Under the pieces are notes generated by a model. That model worked only from the letters and a program-made list of their open reading frames with translations, was not told where the DNA came from and did not search any database. 64,000 bases of DNA, from the NCBI GenBank assembly GCA_900767915.1, contig CAAGAX010000068.1:1-64000 (forward strand), in the 5' to 3' direction. The stretch is from Acholeplasmatales bacterium (GTDB lineage: Bacteria; Bacillota_I; Bacilli_A; Acholeplasmatales; Anaeroplasmataceae). The position numbers and the translations under genes are program-made. Shown here one piece after another: positions 50,993 through 61,800 of this stretch (position 1 is the first letter of the stretch; each line of letters opens with the position of its first letter).

Positions 50993-53635
50993 ATGAAAAA
51001 GAAAAATTTACAAAAAGTATTTTCTATTGCTTTAGCAACAGCTGCTGTTTTAGGTATGGCAAGCTGCGGTGGAAATACACCTACAGGCTCATCTAATGGA
51101 ACAAATGCTACAGGTACAAACAATTCTAATAAGGGTAAATATGATAACGAAAAGAATGCTTTAGTTATGGCTACAGCTGACCCAGATAGAGTATTTAATC
51201 CATTCTACTCTTCAGCAGCAGCTGACTCAAGCATTATTGGAATGACACAAATTGGAATGCTTGGAAATGATAGAAAAGGTAATGTTACAACAGCTAAGGA
51301 TGGAGATGCAGTTGTAGTATACGATTATGAAGAATCTTATGATTCAGCTAAAAACGAAACAACTTATAAGTTTGTTTTAAGAAATGATGTTAAGTTCTCT
51401 AATGGTTCTCCATTAACAATGAAGGATGTATTATTTAATTTATATGAGTATCTAGATCCTGTATACTCTGGTTCATCTACAATTTATTCTACTGATATTG
51501 TTGGTTTACAAGAATATAGAACACAACAAGCAGATGAAAAAGAGCAAGATAGCTATAAGGCACAATTTGAGGTAGCTGCTTCAACTCGTATTTCTACTTT
51601 AGTTGATGTTGCAAATCAAATTAAAGAAGATCATGAAAAAGAAGTTTTAACTAAAGATTCATTTAGAGCTTATTTATTAGAAGAGCAAAATGCTATGTCT
51701 TCAGTTGATGCTTACGCACATTTGGTTGAAGATTATGATAAGGCAATTGAATTATTTGTAGAGGAAGTTAATACTGATTATAATAATTCAAAGAATTCTT
51801 ATTCTGATCAAACATTTGTTGATAAGAATAAAGTTGAACATAAGGATTTATTTACAACAGATGTTGAAATGTTCCTTTATAATGAAGGTCTTATTACATG
51901 GAATGCAAAGGATGCAAAATTAGAGGCATTAACTGTTACTGACTATAAAACATATAGAACATTAACTGAACAAGAAGCTAAAGATTTAGTTATTAATACA
52001 ATTATTCCAGAAAAAATTGATCAAGTAGTTCAATATTATGCAACAGCTAATGAATTATATGATTTCATTGTAAACTCTTTAATTGAGAAGAATATAAAAG
52101 AAAATGGTCAACAATTCAAAAATATTTCAGGAATTACTTTCGCTAATAGAAATGAATCAGTAACTGTTAATGGTGAAGTTTATAATGCTGTAGAATATGA
52201 GAGTGATGGTACTCCTAAGTCTAATGAAGTATTACAAATTAAGATTAAAAAGCAAGATCCTAAGGCAATTTGGAACTTTGCATTTAGAGTAGCTCCTATG
52301 TATTATTATTCAAGTGCTGATGAAATTAGTGCATTTGATTATGAAAGTCATTTTGGTGTATCTTATGCTTCTCCTACATTCCAACAAAATGTAATTAAGG
52401 ATAGTAATAAGATTGGTGTTCCAGTTGGAGCTGGTGCTTATAAAGCTGTTAATAGTAATGGTTCAGGAGAAAACGTTACTGCTGGTGGTTTCTTTGATGG
52501 TACTACTATTTATTTTGCAAGAAATGATTACTTTAGAGATCCTGTAACAAATAGCGCTGCAACAATTAAGAATATTCAATTTAGAGTTGAGCCTACAACT
52601 AACTTAACTAATGCTTTATATACAAGTGAAGTTGATTATTGTGAACCAAATGCAAAGACTGAAACTATTGCTGAAATCAAAAATAAAAAATCACAAGGTA
52701 TAGGAAGTATTGAGGTTAAGACTTCAGGTTATGGTTATATTGGTGTTAATGCTGGTAAGGTTGAGTCTATTTATGTAAGACAAGCTATTATGCATTCAAT
52801 TGATACACAAGAAATTGTTAACTACTATGGTACATCAGCTCAAGCAATTTATCGTTCTATGTCAAAAGAAAACTGGGCTTATCCAGAAGGCTGTACAGCT
52901 TATTATCCATATATTGGTGGTGCTATTCCATCAGATCTTGAATCTGTATATCCAGTATATAAGAGCTATGTTGAAAAATGCGGAAAGAAATCAGGAGAAA
53001 AATTCACTGAAGAAGAACAAAAGGCTTATATTGAATTACTTGTTGAAGAATTAGGTGGATATAGAAAAGATAGCTATGGTTCTTATTCTGAATTAAAGTA
53101 TACATTTACTATTGCTGGTGCTTCTGAGGATCACCCTGCATTTGCTGCTATGACTCATGCTGCTGAATTCTTAAATGATATTGGTATGAATATTACAGTA
53201 AGTAAGGATAGTAATGCTTTAACAAAATTAACAACAGGATCATTAGATGTATGGGCTGCTGCATGGAGTTCAACAATTGATCCAGATATGTATCAAGTTT
53301 ATCATAAGGAATCAAAAGCAACTTCTGTAAAGAACTGGGGTTATCCTGAAATTCTTAGAAATCCTAATAAGTATGCACTTGAATCACAATATATTGACGA
53401 ATTATCTGAATTAATTGAAAAGGGTCGTGAAACAACTAATCAAAATGCTAGAAAAATTATTTATTCTGATGCACTAGATATAGTTATGCAACTTGCAGTT
53501 GAATTACCTACATATCAAAGAACAGACTTATTTGCTTATAATGAAAATAAAATTGATGCTGCTACATTCTATCAAGAGTGTACATCATATAGGGGATTAA
53601 CAAGTAGTCTTTGGACTGTTTCTCTTAATCAGTAA
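50993..53635 (+). CDS. oppA: oligopeptide ABC transporter, substrate-binding lipoprotein
   Basis: 880 residues, AGGAGG upstream. Lipobox MASC (C25). Family 5 solute-binding protein: an N-terminal VFNPFYSSAAADSS and LRNDVKFSNGSPLTMKDVLF, then later GAGAYKAV, FARNDYFR, YVRQAIMHSIDTQEIV and the C-terminal WAAAWSSTIDPDMYQ. Family members are about 530-600 residues; this one has an extra helical, Glu/Lys-rich insert of about 200 residues (roughly 165-370). It captures peptides outside for the permease encoded downstream. Confidence 0.9.
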   Translation: MKKKNLQKVFSIALATAAVLGMASCGGNTPTGSSNGTNATGTNNSNKGKYDNEKNALVMATADPDRVFNPFYSSAAADSSIIGMTQIGMLGNDRKGNVTTAKDGDAVVVYDYEESYDSAKNETTYKFVLRNDVKFSNGSPLTMKDVLFNLYEYLDPVYSGSSTIYSTDIVGLQEYRTQQADEKEQDSYKAQFEVAASTRISTLVDVANQIKEDHEKEVLTKDSFRAYLLEEQNAMSSVDAYAHLVEDYDKAIELFVEEVNTDYNNSKNSYSDQTFVDKNKVEHKDLFTTDVEMFLYNEGLITWNAKDAKLEALTVTDYKTYRTLTEQEAKDLVINTIIPEKIDQVVQYYATANELYDFIVNSLIEKNIKENGQQFKNISGITFANRNESVTVNGEVYNAVEYESDGTPKSNEVLQIKIKKQDPKAIWNFAFRVAPMYYYSSADEISAFDYESHFGVSYASPTFQQNVIKDSNKIGVPVGAGAYKAVNSNGSGENVTAGGFFDGTTIYFARNDYFRDPVTNSAATIKNIQFRVEPTTNLTNALYTSEVDYCEPNAKTETIAEIKNKKSQGIGSIEVKTSGYGYIGVNAGKVESIYVRQAIMHSIDTQEIVNYYGTSAQAIYRSMSKENWAYPEGCTAYYPYIGGAIPSDLESVYPVYKSYVEKCGKKSGEKFTEEEQKAYIELLVEELGGYRKDSYGSYSELKYTFTIAGASEDHPAFAAMTHAAEFLNDIGMNITVSKDSNALTKLTTGSLDVWAAAWSSTIDPDMYQVYHKESKATSVKNWGYPEILRNPNKYALESQYIDELSELIEKGRETTNQNARKIIYSDALDIVMQLAVELPTYQRTDLFAYNENKIDAATFYQECTSYRGLTSSLWTVSLNQ

Positions 53636-53643
53636 TTATGTTG

Positions 53644-53675
53644 AAAAATGGCTATTATTTTTGATAGCCATTTTT
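53644..53675 (+). terminator. attenuating terminator between oppA and oppB
   Basis: AAAAATGGCTAT (53644-53655) pairs with ATAGCCATTTTT (53664-53675); the T run is part of the stem. Such a hairpin lets most transcripts stop after oppA, giving more binding protein than permease. Confidence 0.75.
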
Positions 53676-53694
53676 AACAAAAAGGAGTGGACGT

Positions 53695-55161
53695 ATGTTT
53701 AAATATATATTAAAAAGATTAGGAGTTTCCCTGATAGTTTTATTTGGTGTTTCTGTTATTCTATATTCATTAGTTCGTATGATGCCTGTTGATTATATTA
53801 CTCAAAAATTCTCTTCACAAATTTCACAGGGTACTATGACAATGGAAGATATTGATGAGTATAAGAAATTGTATGGACTATATAATCCAGAAGCTGAATT
53901 ACAGTTTCATATAAATACTAATAATGAATATGATGGTTTATATGCTAAAGATACTACAAAAAATGAGTATAGTTATGTTGAAAATACAACTGAAAGTAAG
54001 GAAAATAGTTTTTTAATGCTTGTTTCTCCTTCTTCATCAAAAGAAAAAGTAACTACAACTTATACTAATAGTAAAAATAGTGAATATAAATTGGAATTAA
54101 TAAATGATAATAATACTTATACATATAGTCTATATAGACAATATTATAAGGTAAGCAGTCAAGAAGTTGATAAAGATGGTGTAGAGCATATTACGAAGTC
54201 AAAGGTTATTGATACTTTTGCCTCTGGAACATTTAATGTTACTTATGATGAAGAGAATAACTCATTTTCATTAATTTTATTTACTAATAAGAATAATACT
54301 GAATCAATTGTATCAAATTTTAATTTCTATGTTTTTAATGTTTTCCAAAGATTAGGTACTATTTTAGGTGGTTATTTTAATTGGCTTGGAAAATTAGTTC
54401 AAGGTGATTTAGGTACATCTTGGAAATATGAAAGACCTGTTGGACAAGTTATTTCTGATTATATGTGGATTTCATTTGCAATTGCAATTGTAGCAACAAT
54501 TCTACAATTCTTAATTTCAATTCCACTTGGTATTACAAGTGCAACACATCAATATACTGCAAGAGATTATATTGTAACTATATTTACAATGATTGGTATT
54601 TCATTACCTACATATTTCTTTGCGGCTATTTTAATTAAAGTATTTGCAGTAGATTTAGGTTGGTTCCCAACTTCAGGTTTAAATTCTTCAGGTATTTATT
54701 GGGAGGATTCATTTGCTGGCTGGTGGGCTAAGCTTGGTGATTCAATTCACCATTTAATATTACCTATTTTCTGTAGTGTTATTTTATCACTTGGTGGTTT
54801 AATGCGTTATACAAGAACAAATATGCTTGAAGTATTAAGTGCTGATTATATTCGTACTGCAAGAGCTAAAGGTTTATCTGAAAAGAAGGTTATTTATAAG
54901 CATGCCTTCCGTAATACAATGATACCTCTTGTTACATTACTTGCTGGTATTCTTCCATCTCTATTTGGTGGTATGATGATTACTGAACAAGTATTTGGTA
55001 TTCCAGGTATTGGTAATAAAGCTTATACTGCATTAACTGCAGGAGATATTCCTTTTGTTATGGGTTATAATATGTTCTTAGCAATTCTATCTGTTTTAGG
55101 TACATTGTTTTCAGATTTAATGTATTCAGTTGTTGACCCACGTGTAAAAATTGGAAAGTAG
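53695..55161 (+). CDS. oppB: oligopeptide ABC transporter permease with external insert
   Basis: 488 residues, AAAGGAG before the ATG. First membrane helix near 12-30, then an unusual extracytoplasmic stretch of about 190 residues (from ELQFHINTNNEYDG to NKNNTESIV), then the standard OppB core: WLGKLVQGDLGTSWKYERPV, five membrane helices, and the coupling EAA loop SADYIRTARAKGLSEKKVIY. OppB is usually about 310 residues, so the insert is extra. It lies beside an oppA that also has an insert, suggesting matched contacts. The gene ends just before oppC. Confidence 0.9.
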   Translation: MFKYILKRLGVSLIVLFGVSVILYSLVRMMPVDYITQKFSSQISQGTMTMEDIDEYKKLYGLYNPEAELQFHINTNNEYDGLYAKDTTKNEYSYVENTTESKENSFLMLVSPSSSKEKVTTTYTNSKNSEYKLELINDNNTYTYSLYRQYYKVSSQEVDKDGVEHITKSKVIDTFASGTFNVTYDEENNSFSLILFTNKNNTESIVSNFNFYVFNVFQRLGTILGGYFNWLGKLVQGDLGTSWKYERPVGQVISDYMWISFAIAIVATILQFLISIPLGITSATHQYTARDYIVTIFTMIGISLPTYFFAAILIKVFAVDLGWFPTSGLNSSGIYWEDSFAGWWAKLGDSIHHLILPIFCSVILSLGGLMRYTRTNMLEVLSADYIRTARAKGLSEKKVIYKHAFRNTMIPLVTLLAGILPSLFGGMMITEQVFGIPGIGNKAYTALTAGDIPFVMGYNMFLAILSVLGTLFSDLMYSVVDPRVKIGK

Positions 55162-55170
55162 GTGAATCTA

Positions 55171-56301
55171 ATGGAAGATAATAAAAAAGAAATTGAAAAA
55201 ATATCATCTGAAATAGATTCTAATGAAAATGCTATTTCCGAAAATGAAGTAATTGATTTAAAAGAAAATTTAAATAATGAAGAAGATTATGCAAAACAAG
55301 AATTAGAAGCTTCTAATACTGAAACTTTTAAACAAGTTGGACCTATGCGTATGATTTTACGTAGATTCTTTAGATCTAAGCTTTCTATTGTTGGTTTAGT
55401 AATGTTATTATTTCTATTTATTTTTAGTTTTTTAGGACCTGTTATTTATCCAATTTGGGGTGAAACAGGATTTGATAATACTCCAAATAGTGAATTTGTT
55501 GTTACTGAAAAAACAATAACTGATGAAAATGGTAATAGTGTTGTTGTTAAAGAAGTAGTTGAAATGATTTATACTTTGAATAAATACGCAAATCCTTCAG
55601 CAAATCACTTATTAGGTACTGATGATCAGGCTTATGATGTTTTTACTAGATTAATGTATGGTGGTCGTATTTCACTTACAATTGGATTTATTGTAGTTAT
55701 TCTTGAAACTTTAATCGGTATTTTATTAGGTGGACTTTCTGGTTACTTTGGTGGCTGGGTAGATAATGTAATAATGCGTATAGTTGATATATTTAACTGT
55801 ATTCCAACATTACCTATTTTATTAATATGCTCTGCAGTAATTGATTCATGGGAATTATCTGCTGATCAAAGAATTTATGTATTAATGGTTGTTATAACAT
55901 TGTTTAGCTGGAGTGGTACTGCTAGAGTAGTTCGTGGACAAATTTTATTCTTACGTGAGCAAGAATATATTACAGCAACTGAGGTTATGGGCCTTCCAAC
56001 TTGGAGAAGAATTTTCAAACATTTAATTCCAAATGTAATGCCTCAATTAATAGTATCAATGACATTAGGCTTAGGTAGTGTTATTCTATATGAGTCAACA
56101 CTTTCATATTTAGGCTTAGGTGTACAAGCTCCTAAGGCTGCATGGGGAACAATGATTGCATTAGCAAATGATCCAGTTGTATTAAACTATCATGTTAATG
56201 TATGGTTGCCAGCCGGTATTATGATTGTTATTGCTGTATTAGGATTTAACTTTGTTGGTGATGGTCTAAGAGATGCAATGGACCCTAAGGCAAAGAAGTA
56301 G
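55171..56301 (+). CDS. oppC: oligopeptide ABC transporter permease
   Basis: 376 residues from ATG 55171 with AGGTGA at 55160-55165 (GTG 55162 is part of that site). Long acidic cytoplasmic N-terminus (about 1-55), OppC N-terminal domain, and a BPD_transp core with YGGRISLTIGF, EAA loop TATEVMGLPTWRRIFKHLIP and the closing DGLRDAMDPK typical of OppC. An insert of charged residues lies between the first helix and HLLGTDDQAYDVFTR. Pairs with OppB to form the channel. Confidence 0.92.
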   Translation: MEDNKKEIEKISSEIDSNENAISENEVIDLKENLNNEEDYAKQELEASNTETFKQVGPMRMILRRFFRSKLSIVGLVMLLFLFIFSFLGPVIYPIWGETGFDNTPNSEFVVTEKTITDENGNSVVVKEVVEMIYTLNKYANPSANHLLGTDDQAYDVFTRLMYGGRISLTIGFIVVILETLIGILLGGLSGYFGGWVDNVIMRIVDIFNCIPTLPILLICSAVIDSWELSADQRIYVLMVVITLFSWSGTARVVRGQILFLREQEYITATEVMGLPTWRRIFKHLIPNVMPQLIVSMTLGLGSVILYESTLSYLGLGVQAPKAAWGTMIALANDPVVLNYHVNVWLPAGIMIVIAVLGFNFVGDGLRDAMDPKAKK

Positions 56302-56312
56302 GAGGTAATTTT

Positions 56313-57485
56313 ATGGCAGAAAATAAGAAATCAAATTACCTTTCTAATAAAGAAAGTAAAGCAATTTTAAAATATAATCTTCAGCAGATGAAGTTTTATG
56401 AGAAGGAAAAAAGAAGAAAAAAAGATCCTTCAGAATATTTAACTTATATGCGTGATGATAATAACTTAATTGAATTAGATAATCTTGAAACATGTTTCTT
56501 TACAGATAACGGAACAGTAATGTCTGTTAATAAGGTTTCATTTGATATTCCCAAAAATAAAATTGTTGGTGTTGTTGGTGAATCAGGCTGTGGAAAAAGT
56601 GTTACAAGTTTATCTATTATGCAATTAGTACAAGCACCACAAGGACAAATTATTGGTGGTCAAATTAGATTTAATTCAGATAAACTTGGTTTAGATGAAA
56701 CAGGTAGAAAGCAAGCATATAATATTGCAAGTATGCCAACTCAAGAGCTATATAACATTCGTGGTAGTGAAATTACAATGATATTCCAAGAGCCTATGAC
56801 AAGCTTAAATCCAGTTTTCACAATTGGTAATCAGCTAGATGAGGTTACATTCATTCATAAGCCTGGAACTTCAAAGGAAGACGCTAAAGAACATAGTATT
56901 GATATGCTAAAGCAGGTTGGTATTTCAATGCCAGAAAGAGTATATAAATCTTACCCACATGAATTATCAGGTGGTATGAGACAACGTGTAATGATAGCTA
57001 TGGCATTAGCTGGTGATCCTAAATTAATTATTGCAGATGAACCAACTACTGCACTAGATGTTACTATTCAGGCTCAAATTCTAGAACTTTTGAAGAAAAT
57101 TCAAAAGGAAAAAGGCTGTTCAATTATGCTTATTACACATGATTTAGGTGTAATTGCTGAAATGGCTGATGAGGTTGTTGTAATGTATGCTGGTAGAGTT
57201 ATTGAAAAGGGTACAGTTCGTGAAATTTTTAATAACCCATTACATCCATATACAATTGGTTTACAAAAGAGTAAGCCTTTAATCACATCTGATTCTCAAG
57301 AACCTTTATATTCAATTCCTGGTTCTGTTCCTAGCCCTATTAATCTTCCTGATACATGTTTCTTTAAAGGAAGATGTAATAAGTGCATTAAGAAATGTGA
57401 TGGAAAATATCCTGGATTTGTAAAAGTATCAGATACACATTATGTATCATGTTATTTATATGATGAAAATAAGGAGGAAGAGTAA
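56313..57485 (+). CDS. oppD: oligopeptide ABC transporter ATPase
   Basis: 390 residues, AGGAGG upstream. ABC ATPase with Walker A GESGCGKS, Q-loop FQEPMTSLNP, signature LSGGMRQRV and Walker B LIIADEPTTALD. The C-terminal oligo_HPY region has the Cys cluster CFFKGRCNKCIKKCDG, which in the family can bind an Fe-S cluster. A helical N-terminal extension of about 50 residues (KYNLQQMKFYEKEKRRKK) is not in standard OppD. Coupled with the following oppF by three bases. Confidence 0.93.
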   Translation: MAENKKSNYLSNKESKAILKYNLQQMKFYEKEKRRKKDPSEYLTYMRDDNNLIELDNLETCFFTDNGTVMSVNKVSFDIPKNKIVGVVGESGCGKSVTSLSIMQLVQAPQGQIIGGQIRFNSDKLGLDETGRKQAYNIASMPTQELYNIRGSEITMIFQEPMTSLNPVFTIGNQLDEVTFIHKPGTSKEDAKEHSIDMLKQVGISMPERVYKSYPHELSGGMRQRVMIAMALAGDPKLIIADEPTTALDVTIQAQILELLKKIQKEKGCSIMLITHDLGVIAEMADEVVVMYAGRVIEKGTVREIFNNPLHPYTIGLQKSKPLITSDSQEPLYSIPGSVPSPINLPDTCFFKGRCNKCIKKCDGKYPGFVKVSDTHYVSCYLYDENKEEE

Positions 57486-57488
57486 TAA

Positions 57489-58637
57489 ATGAATAAAAAA
57501 GCAAATGCTCAAGAAGAAGCTTTAGAATATACTCCAAATCCTGATTATATATTAGAAGTTAGAAATTTAAAGAAATATTTCCCTTTAAACCCTAATTTCT
57601 TTGGTAAACCACAATCTATTTTAAAAGCTGTTGATAATGTTACTTTTGGTGTTGAGAAGGGAAAAACAATCGGAGTTGTTGGTGAATCTGGTTGTGGTAA
57701 AACAACACTAGGTAGAACTATCCTTAAGCTTTATGAATCAGATGGTGGTAAAATTTGGTTTGAAGGCAAGGATTTAACTCAAATAAGCCGTAAGGAAATG
57801 AACAAGCTACGTGTTGATATTCAGTTAGTTTTCCAAGATCCTTACTCAAGCTTACCTCCTCGTATGACAGTAGGAGAAATTATTAGTGAAGCAGTTAAGG
57901 TTCATAACATTGTTCCTAAGGATCAAGTACAATCTCATGTTCTAAAGGTTATGGAGCAATGTGGACTTCAGACAACATATTATAGTCGTTATCCTCATGA
58001 ATTTTCAGGTGGACAACGTCAAAGAATTTGTATTGCTAGAGCCCTAGCAGTTAATCCAAAACTTGTTATTTGTGATGAGCCAGTAAGTGCGCTAGACGTA
58101 TCTATTCAAGCTCAAATTATTAATCTTTTAAAACAGCTTCAAAAAGAGATGGATTTAACATATGTATTCATTTCTCACGACCTTTCAGTTGTTAAATATA
58201 TTACTGATAATATTTTAGTAATGTATTTAGGTAATATGATGGAGTATGGAGATACAGATGAAATATTTGATAATCCATTACATCCATATACTAAAGCACT
58301 ATTCTCTGCAGTACCAGTACCAAATCCTGACTATAAGATGAATAGAATTATTTTAAGTGGTGATATACCTTCACCTGCAAATCCTCCAAAGGGATGTAAA
58401 TTCCATACACGTTGTAAGGATTGCATGAGTGTATGTAAGCTTTTAGATCCGGTATATCAACAAATTTCTCCAAAGCATTTTGTTGCATGTCATTTATATA
58501 ATAAGGAAGTTATGAATGATTTACCTAAGTATGATGAAATGCTTAAGCAACAAGAAATTGAAGAGGCGAAAAAGGAAGAAGAATTAGCTTTAAAAAAAGC
58601 TAATCAATTCAGTTTTAAAAAGCTACTTAAAAAATAA
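57489..58637 (+). CDS. oppF: oligopeptide ABC transporter ATPase
   Basis: 382 residues, AGGAGG upstream inside oppD. Walker A GESGCGKTT, Q-loop FQDPYSSLPP, signature FSGGQRQRI, Walker B LVICDEPVSALD, and a C-terminal CKFHTRCKDCMSVCK cluster. A Lys/Glu-rich tail of about 40 residues follows the usual end. Forms the ATPase dimer with OppD. The stop codon overlaps the next start (TAATG). Confidence 0.93.
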   Translation: MNKKANAQEEALEYTPNPDYILEVRNLKKYFPLNPNFFGKPQSILKAVDNVTFGVEKGKTIGVVGESGCGKTTLGRTILKLYESDGGKIWFEGKDLTQISRKEMNKLRVDIQLVFQDPYSSLPPRMTVGEIISEAVKVHNIVPKDQVQSHVLKVMEQCGLQTTYYSRYPHEFSGGQRQRICIARALAVNPKLVICDEPVSALDVSIQAQIINLLKQLQKEMDLTYVFISHDLSVVKYITDNILVMYLGNMMEYGDTDEIFDNPLHPYTKALFSAVPVPNPDYKMNRIILSGDIPSPANPPKGCKFHTRCKDCMSVCKLLDPVYQQISPKHFVACHLYNKEVMNDLPKYDEMLKQQEIEEAKKEEELALKKANQFSFKKLLKK

Positions 58638-58870
58638 TGGAAAAAAAGAAAAAAGAAAAGTTTGTAGATGATGGAAGAACAATCTACAATATGGATATTG
58701 ATGGGATGCCTCATAGAAGAAAAAAAAGAGACCCCAATGGTGTTTATTTGACAAAGAAGGAAAGAAGGGCAGCTATTCTTGCTGCATTCCTTCATTTTAC
58801 ACCTATATTTTTAGGTGTAATATTATGCTTTGCTTTAGCTATGTTAATTATATATTTTTGGTTAAAGTAA
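58637..58870 (+). CDS. small single-pass membrane protein in the opp operon
   Basis: 77 residues. A strongly basic N-terminal half (MEKKKKEKFVDDGR, RRKKRDPNGVYLTKKERR) and one membrane helix at the end (about 49-75, HFTPIFLGVILCFALAMLII). It begins in the oppF stop codon and ends 16 bases before the protease. Such small proteins in transporter operons can tune permease assembly, but no family is recognised. Confidence 0.7.
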   Translation: MEKKKKEKFVDDGRTIYNMDIDGMPHRRKKRDPNGVYLTKKERRAAILAAFLHFTPIFLGVILCFALAMLIIYFWLK

Positions 58871-58886
58871 TGAAAGGAGAGAGAAT

Positions 58887-61800
58887 ATGAAAAAAATTAA
58901 AAAGTTTGCAATTGCTACACTTTCATTAGCTACTGTTGTTGGAGTATCAAGCTGTAATCAAGCTTTACCTAATAAAACTTCAAGTTCAACATCTAATGGA
59001 GACTCTAAATTAGAAGAAGTAGAAACTACTGGTCAATCATTACGTATTTTTTCAACAAATGAATCATTGTCACAAGAAACAAGAGCTTCTCAAATTAAAA
59101 AAGAATATTTATTAGCTAATAATGGTTATAAGGATTCAGATAAGGTATCAATTATTGTTACATTAAAAAATGATTCTTTATTAGATAGATACTTAGATGG
59201 TAATTATTCAAATGATTATGATTCTGTTTCAGATTATTATAATAGTTATAGCGGAAATAGATTATTAAAGAAAATTTCTAATGAGCAAAATAATGTAATT
59301 AAGAATTTCCAGGATTCTGGATATTTTAAGAAAGTTACAAATTATTATTCAACAATTATGAATGGCTTTTCATTTGAGACTTCCTATGGTAATATTGAAA
59401 AGATTAAAAATAGTGGTTTAGTTGAAAATGTAATTTTAACAGATACATATAATCCATCTACAACAACTTCATCTACAACTGATGCTGTTGTTAATTTAGT
59501 AGATGTATATGAAACAGGTATCTTTAATTCTAGTACAGTTAATTATAATGGTGATGGTACTGTAGTTGCAGTATTAGACTCAGGCTTTGATTGTACTCAT
59601 GAGGTATTTAATGATGCAAATGTTTTAGCATCAATTAATAAGGAAGTTATTACTGTCCCATATATTAATGAACGTTTATCAGAGTTAAACGCAAGTAAAA
59701 CTACTGCTAATTTAAAGCCAGAGGACGTTTATTTTAGCAAAAAGATTCCATATGTATATGACTATGCAGATAAGGATTTCGATGTAAACCCTGCTGATTC
59801 TGAACATGGTACACACGTTGCTGGTATCATTGGTGGTAAATCAAGCCAAATTACTGGTGTTGCAACTCATACACAATTAGCCTTAATGAAGGTATTCTCT
59901 GATACTTCAGGCGGCGCTCAAACAGAAGATATTTTAGCTGCTCTTGAGGATGCAGTTATATTAAATGTTGATGCTATCAACATGTCACTTGGTACTTCTT
60001 GTGGATTTGATAGAGAAGTTGATGAAACTGAAGTTAACGAAGTTTATGACAAGGTATCTAAGGCTGGTATAACATTAGTTGCTGCTGCAAGTAATGATTA
60101 TTCTGCAGGTAATGGTGGCCCTGATGGAAATACTAATAAGGTAACTAATCCAGAATCTGGAACAGTCGGTTCTCCATCTTCATATACAAATAACCTTTCA
60201 GTTGCTTCTATTAGTGGTGTTAAGAGTAGCTATGTACTTGCAAATGACAATTATACATTCTTCTTTGATGAATGTAATTCAATTTCTGGTAAGAAACAAG
60301 ATTTTGTTGCTACTTTACAATCACAAGATCCTAATTTCAAGGTTGGGCAAGAAAATACTTATGAATATGTCACAGTACCTGGAGTAGGTGTTGAGGCATC
60401 TTATAAGAGCATTGATGTAAAGGGTAAAATAGCATTAGTAAAACGTGGTAATAATACCTTTGAAGAAAAGGTTAGAATTGCTAAGCGTCATGGTGCTATT
60501 GGTATAATTATTTATAATAATATTGAAGGTCAGATTATAATGACAGTTAGTGAAGAAGGACATATTGCAACTTGTTCAGTAACTAAAGAGGTTGGAACTA
60601 AATTAGCTAGTAAAGCAAGCGGTACTGTAACATTCTCTAGTGAATTTAAAGCAGGTCCATTTATGTCAGACTTCTCAAGCTGGGGTCCTACTCCTTCATT
60701 ATCTTTAAAGCCTGAGATTACAGCTCATGGTGGTGATATTTATTCATCAATTCCTGGTGGTCAATATGATAGAATGAGTGGTACATCAATGGCATCTCCT
60801 AATATGTGTGGAATTATTGTATTAATTCGTCAATATGTTAAGGAAAAGTATCCTGAATTTAATGCAAATGAAATTGAGGAAATGACAAATGCTTTATTAA
60901 TGTCAACTGCAACTATTGCAAAAAATAAAGAAAATAATCCATATTCTCCTCGTAAGCAAGGTGCTGGTCTTGCAAGCTTAACAAAGGCTACACAATCAAA
61001 GGCTTATATTACAGTTGAAAATTCTAAAAAGCCAAAGCTTGAATTAGGTGATGATCCTGAAAAAACAGGTGTTTATACTATGACATTCACTATTAACAAT
61101 ATGAGTGATAGTGAATTACATTATACTATAGATTTAGATGCATTTACTGAATCTGTATCTACATCTGATTCTAATTTCGTTTCTGAAAAAGCTTATATGT
61201 TAAAGAATAATTTTACAGTTAAGGTTAATGGTAGTTTAGTTAATGATAAGAAAATAACTGTTTCACCAAATGGAAAAACTACAGTAACTCTTACTTTAAC
61301 TTTAGATAAGAATGATATTAATTATCTTACTAAGCACTTCCCATATGGAATGTATGTTGAAGGCTTTGCAAAGGCTTTAAGCAACGATGAATCAGGTATT
61401 TCTTTAAATGTTCCTTTCTTAGCATTCTTTGGTGATTGGACAGAAGCTCCAATTTTTGATAAGACATTCTTTGAAGTAGATCCAGATGCTAAGAATAATG
61501 CAATCGATGATGAAGATAAGACAAAGGCTGATTATTATGCAACTAGACCATATGGCTCTTATTTCAAAAACTATATTTTACCTTTAGGAACTTATATTTA
61601 TAATATGGATGGTGATTCTAAAGCAATTCCTGGAAGTTTAGATCATATTGCAGTATCTTCTAAATATGGTGCAATTGATGGTTTAAGTACTGTTTATGCA
61701 GGCTGCTTAAGAGCTTCAAAGGAAATGGTTTATACTGTTACAGATACAGTAACAGGTGAAGTGGTTTGGACATTAACAGACTATAATGCTAGAAAGGCAT

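Noticed and set aside
52800..53054. 84-codon frame within oppA
   Set aside because: Lies in another register inside a well-supported gene, with no ribosome site or recognisable domain.
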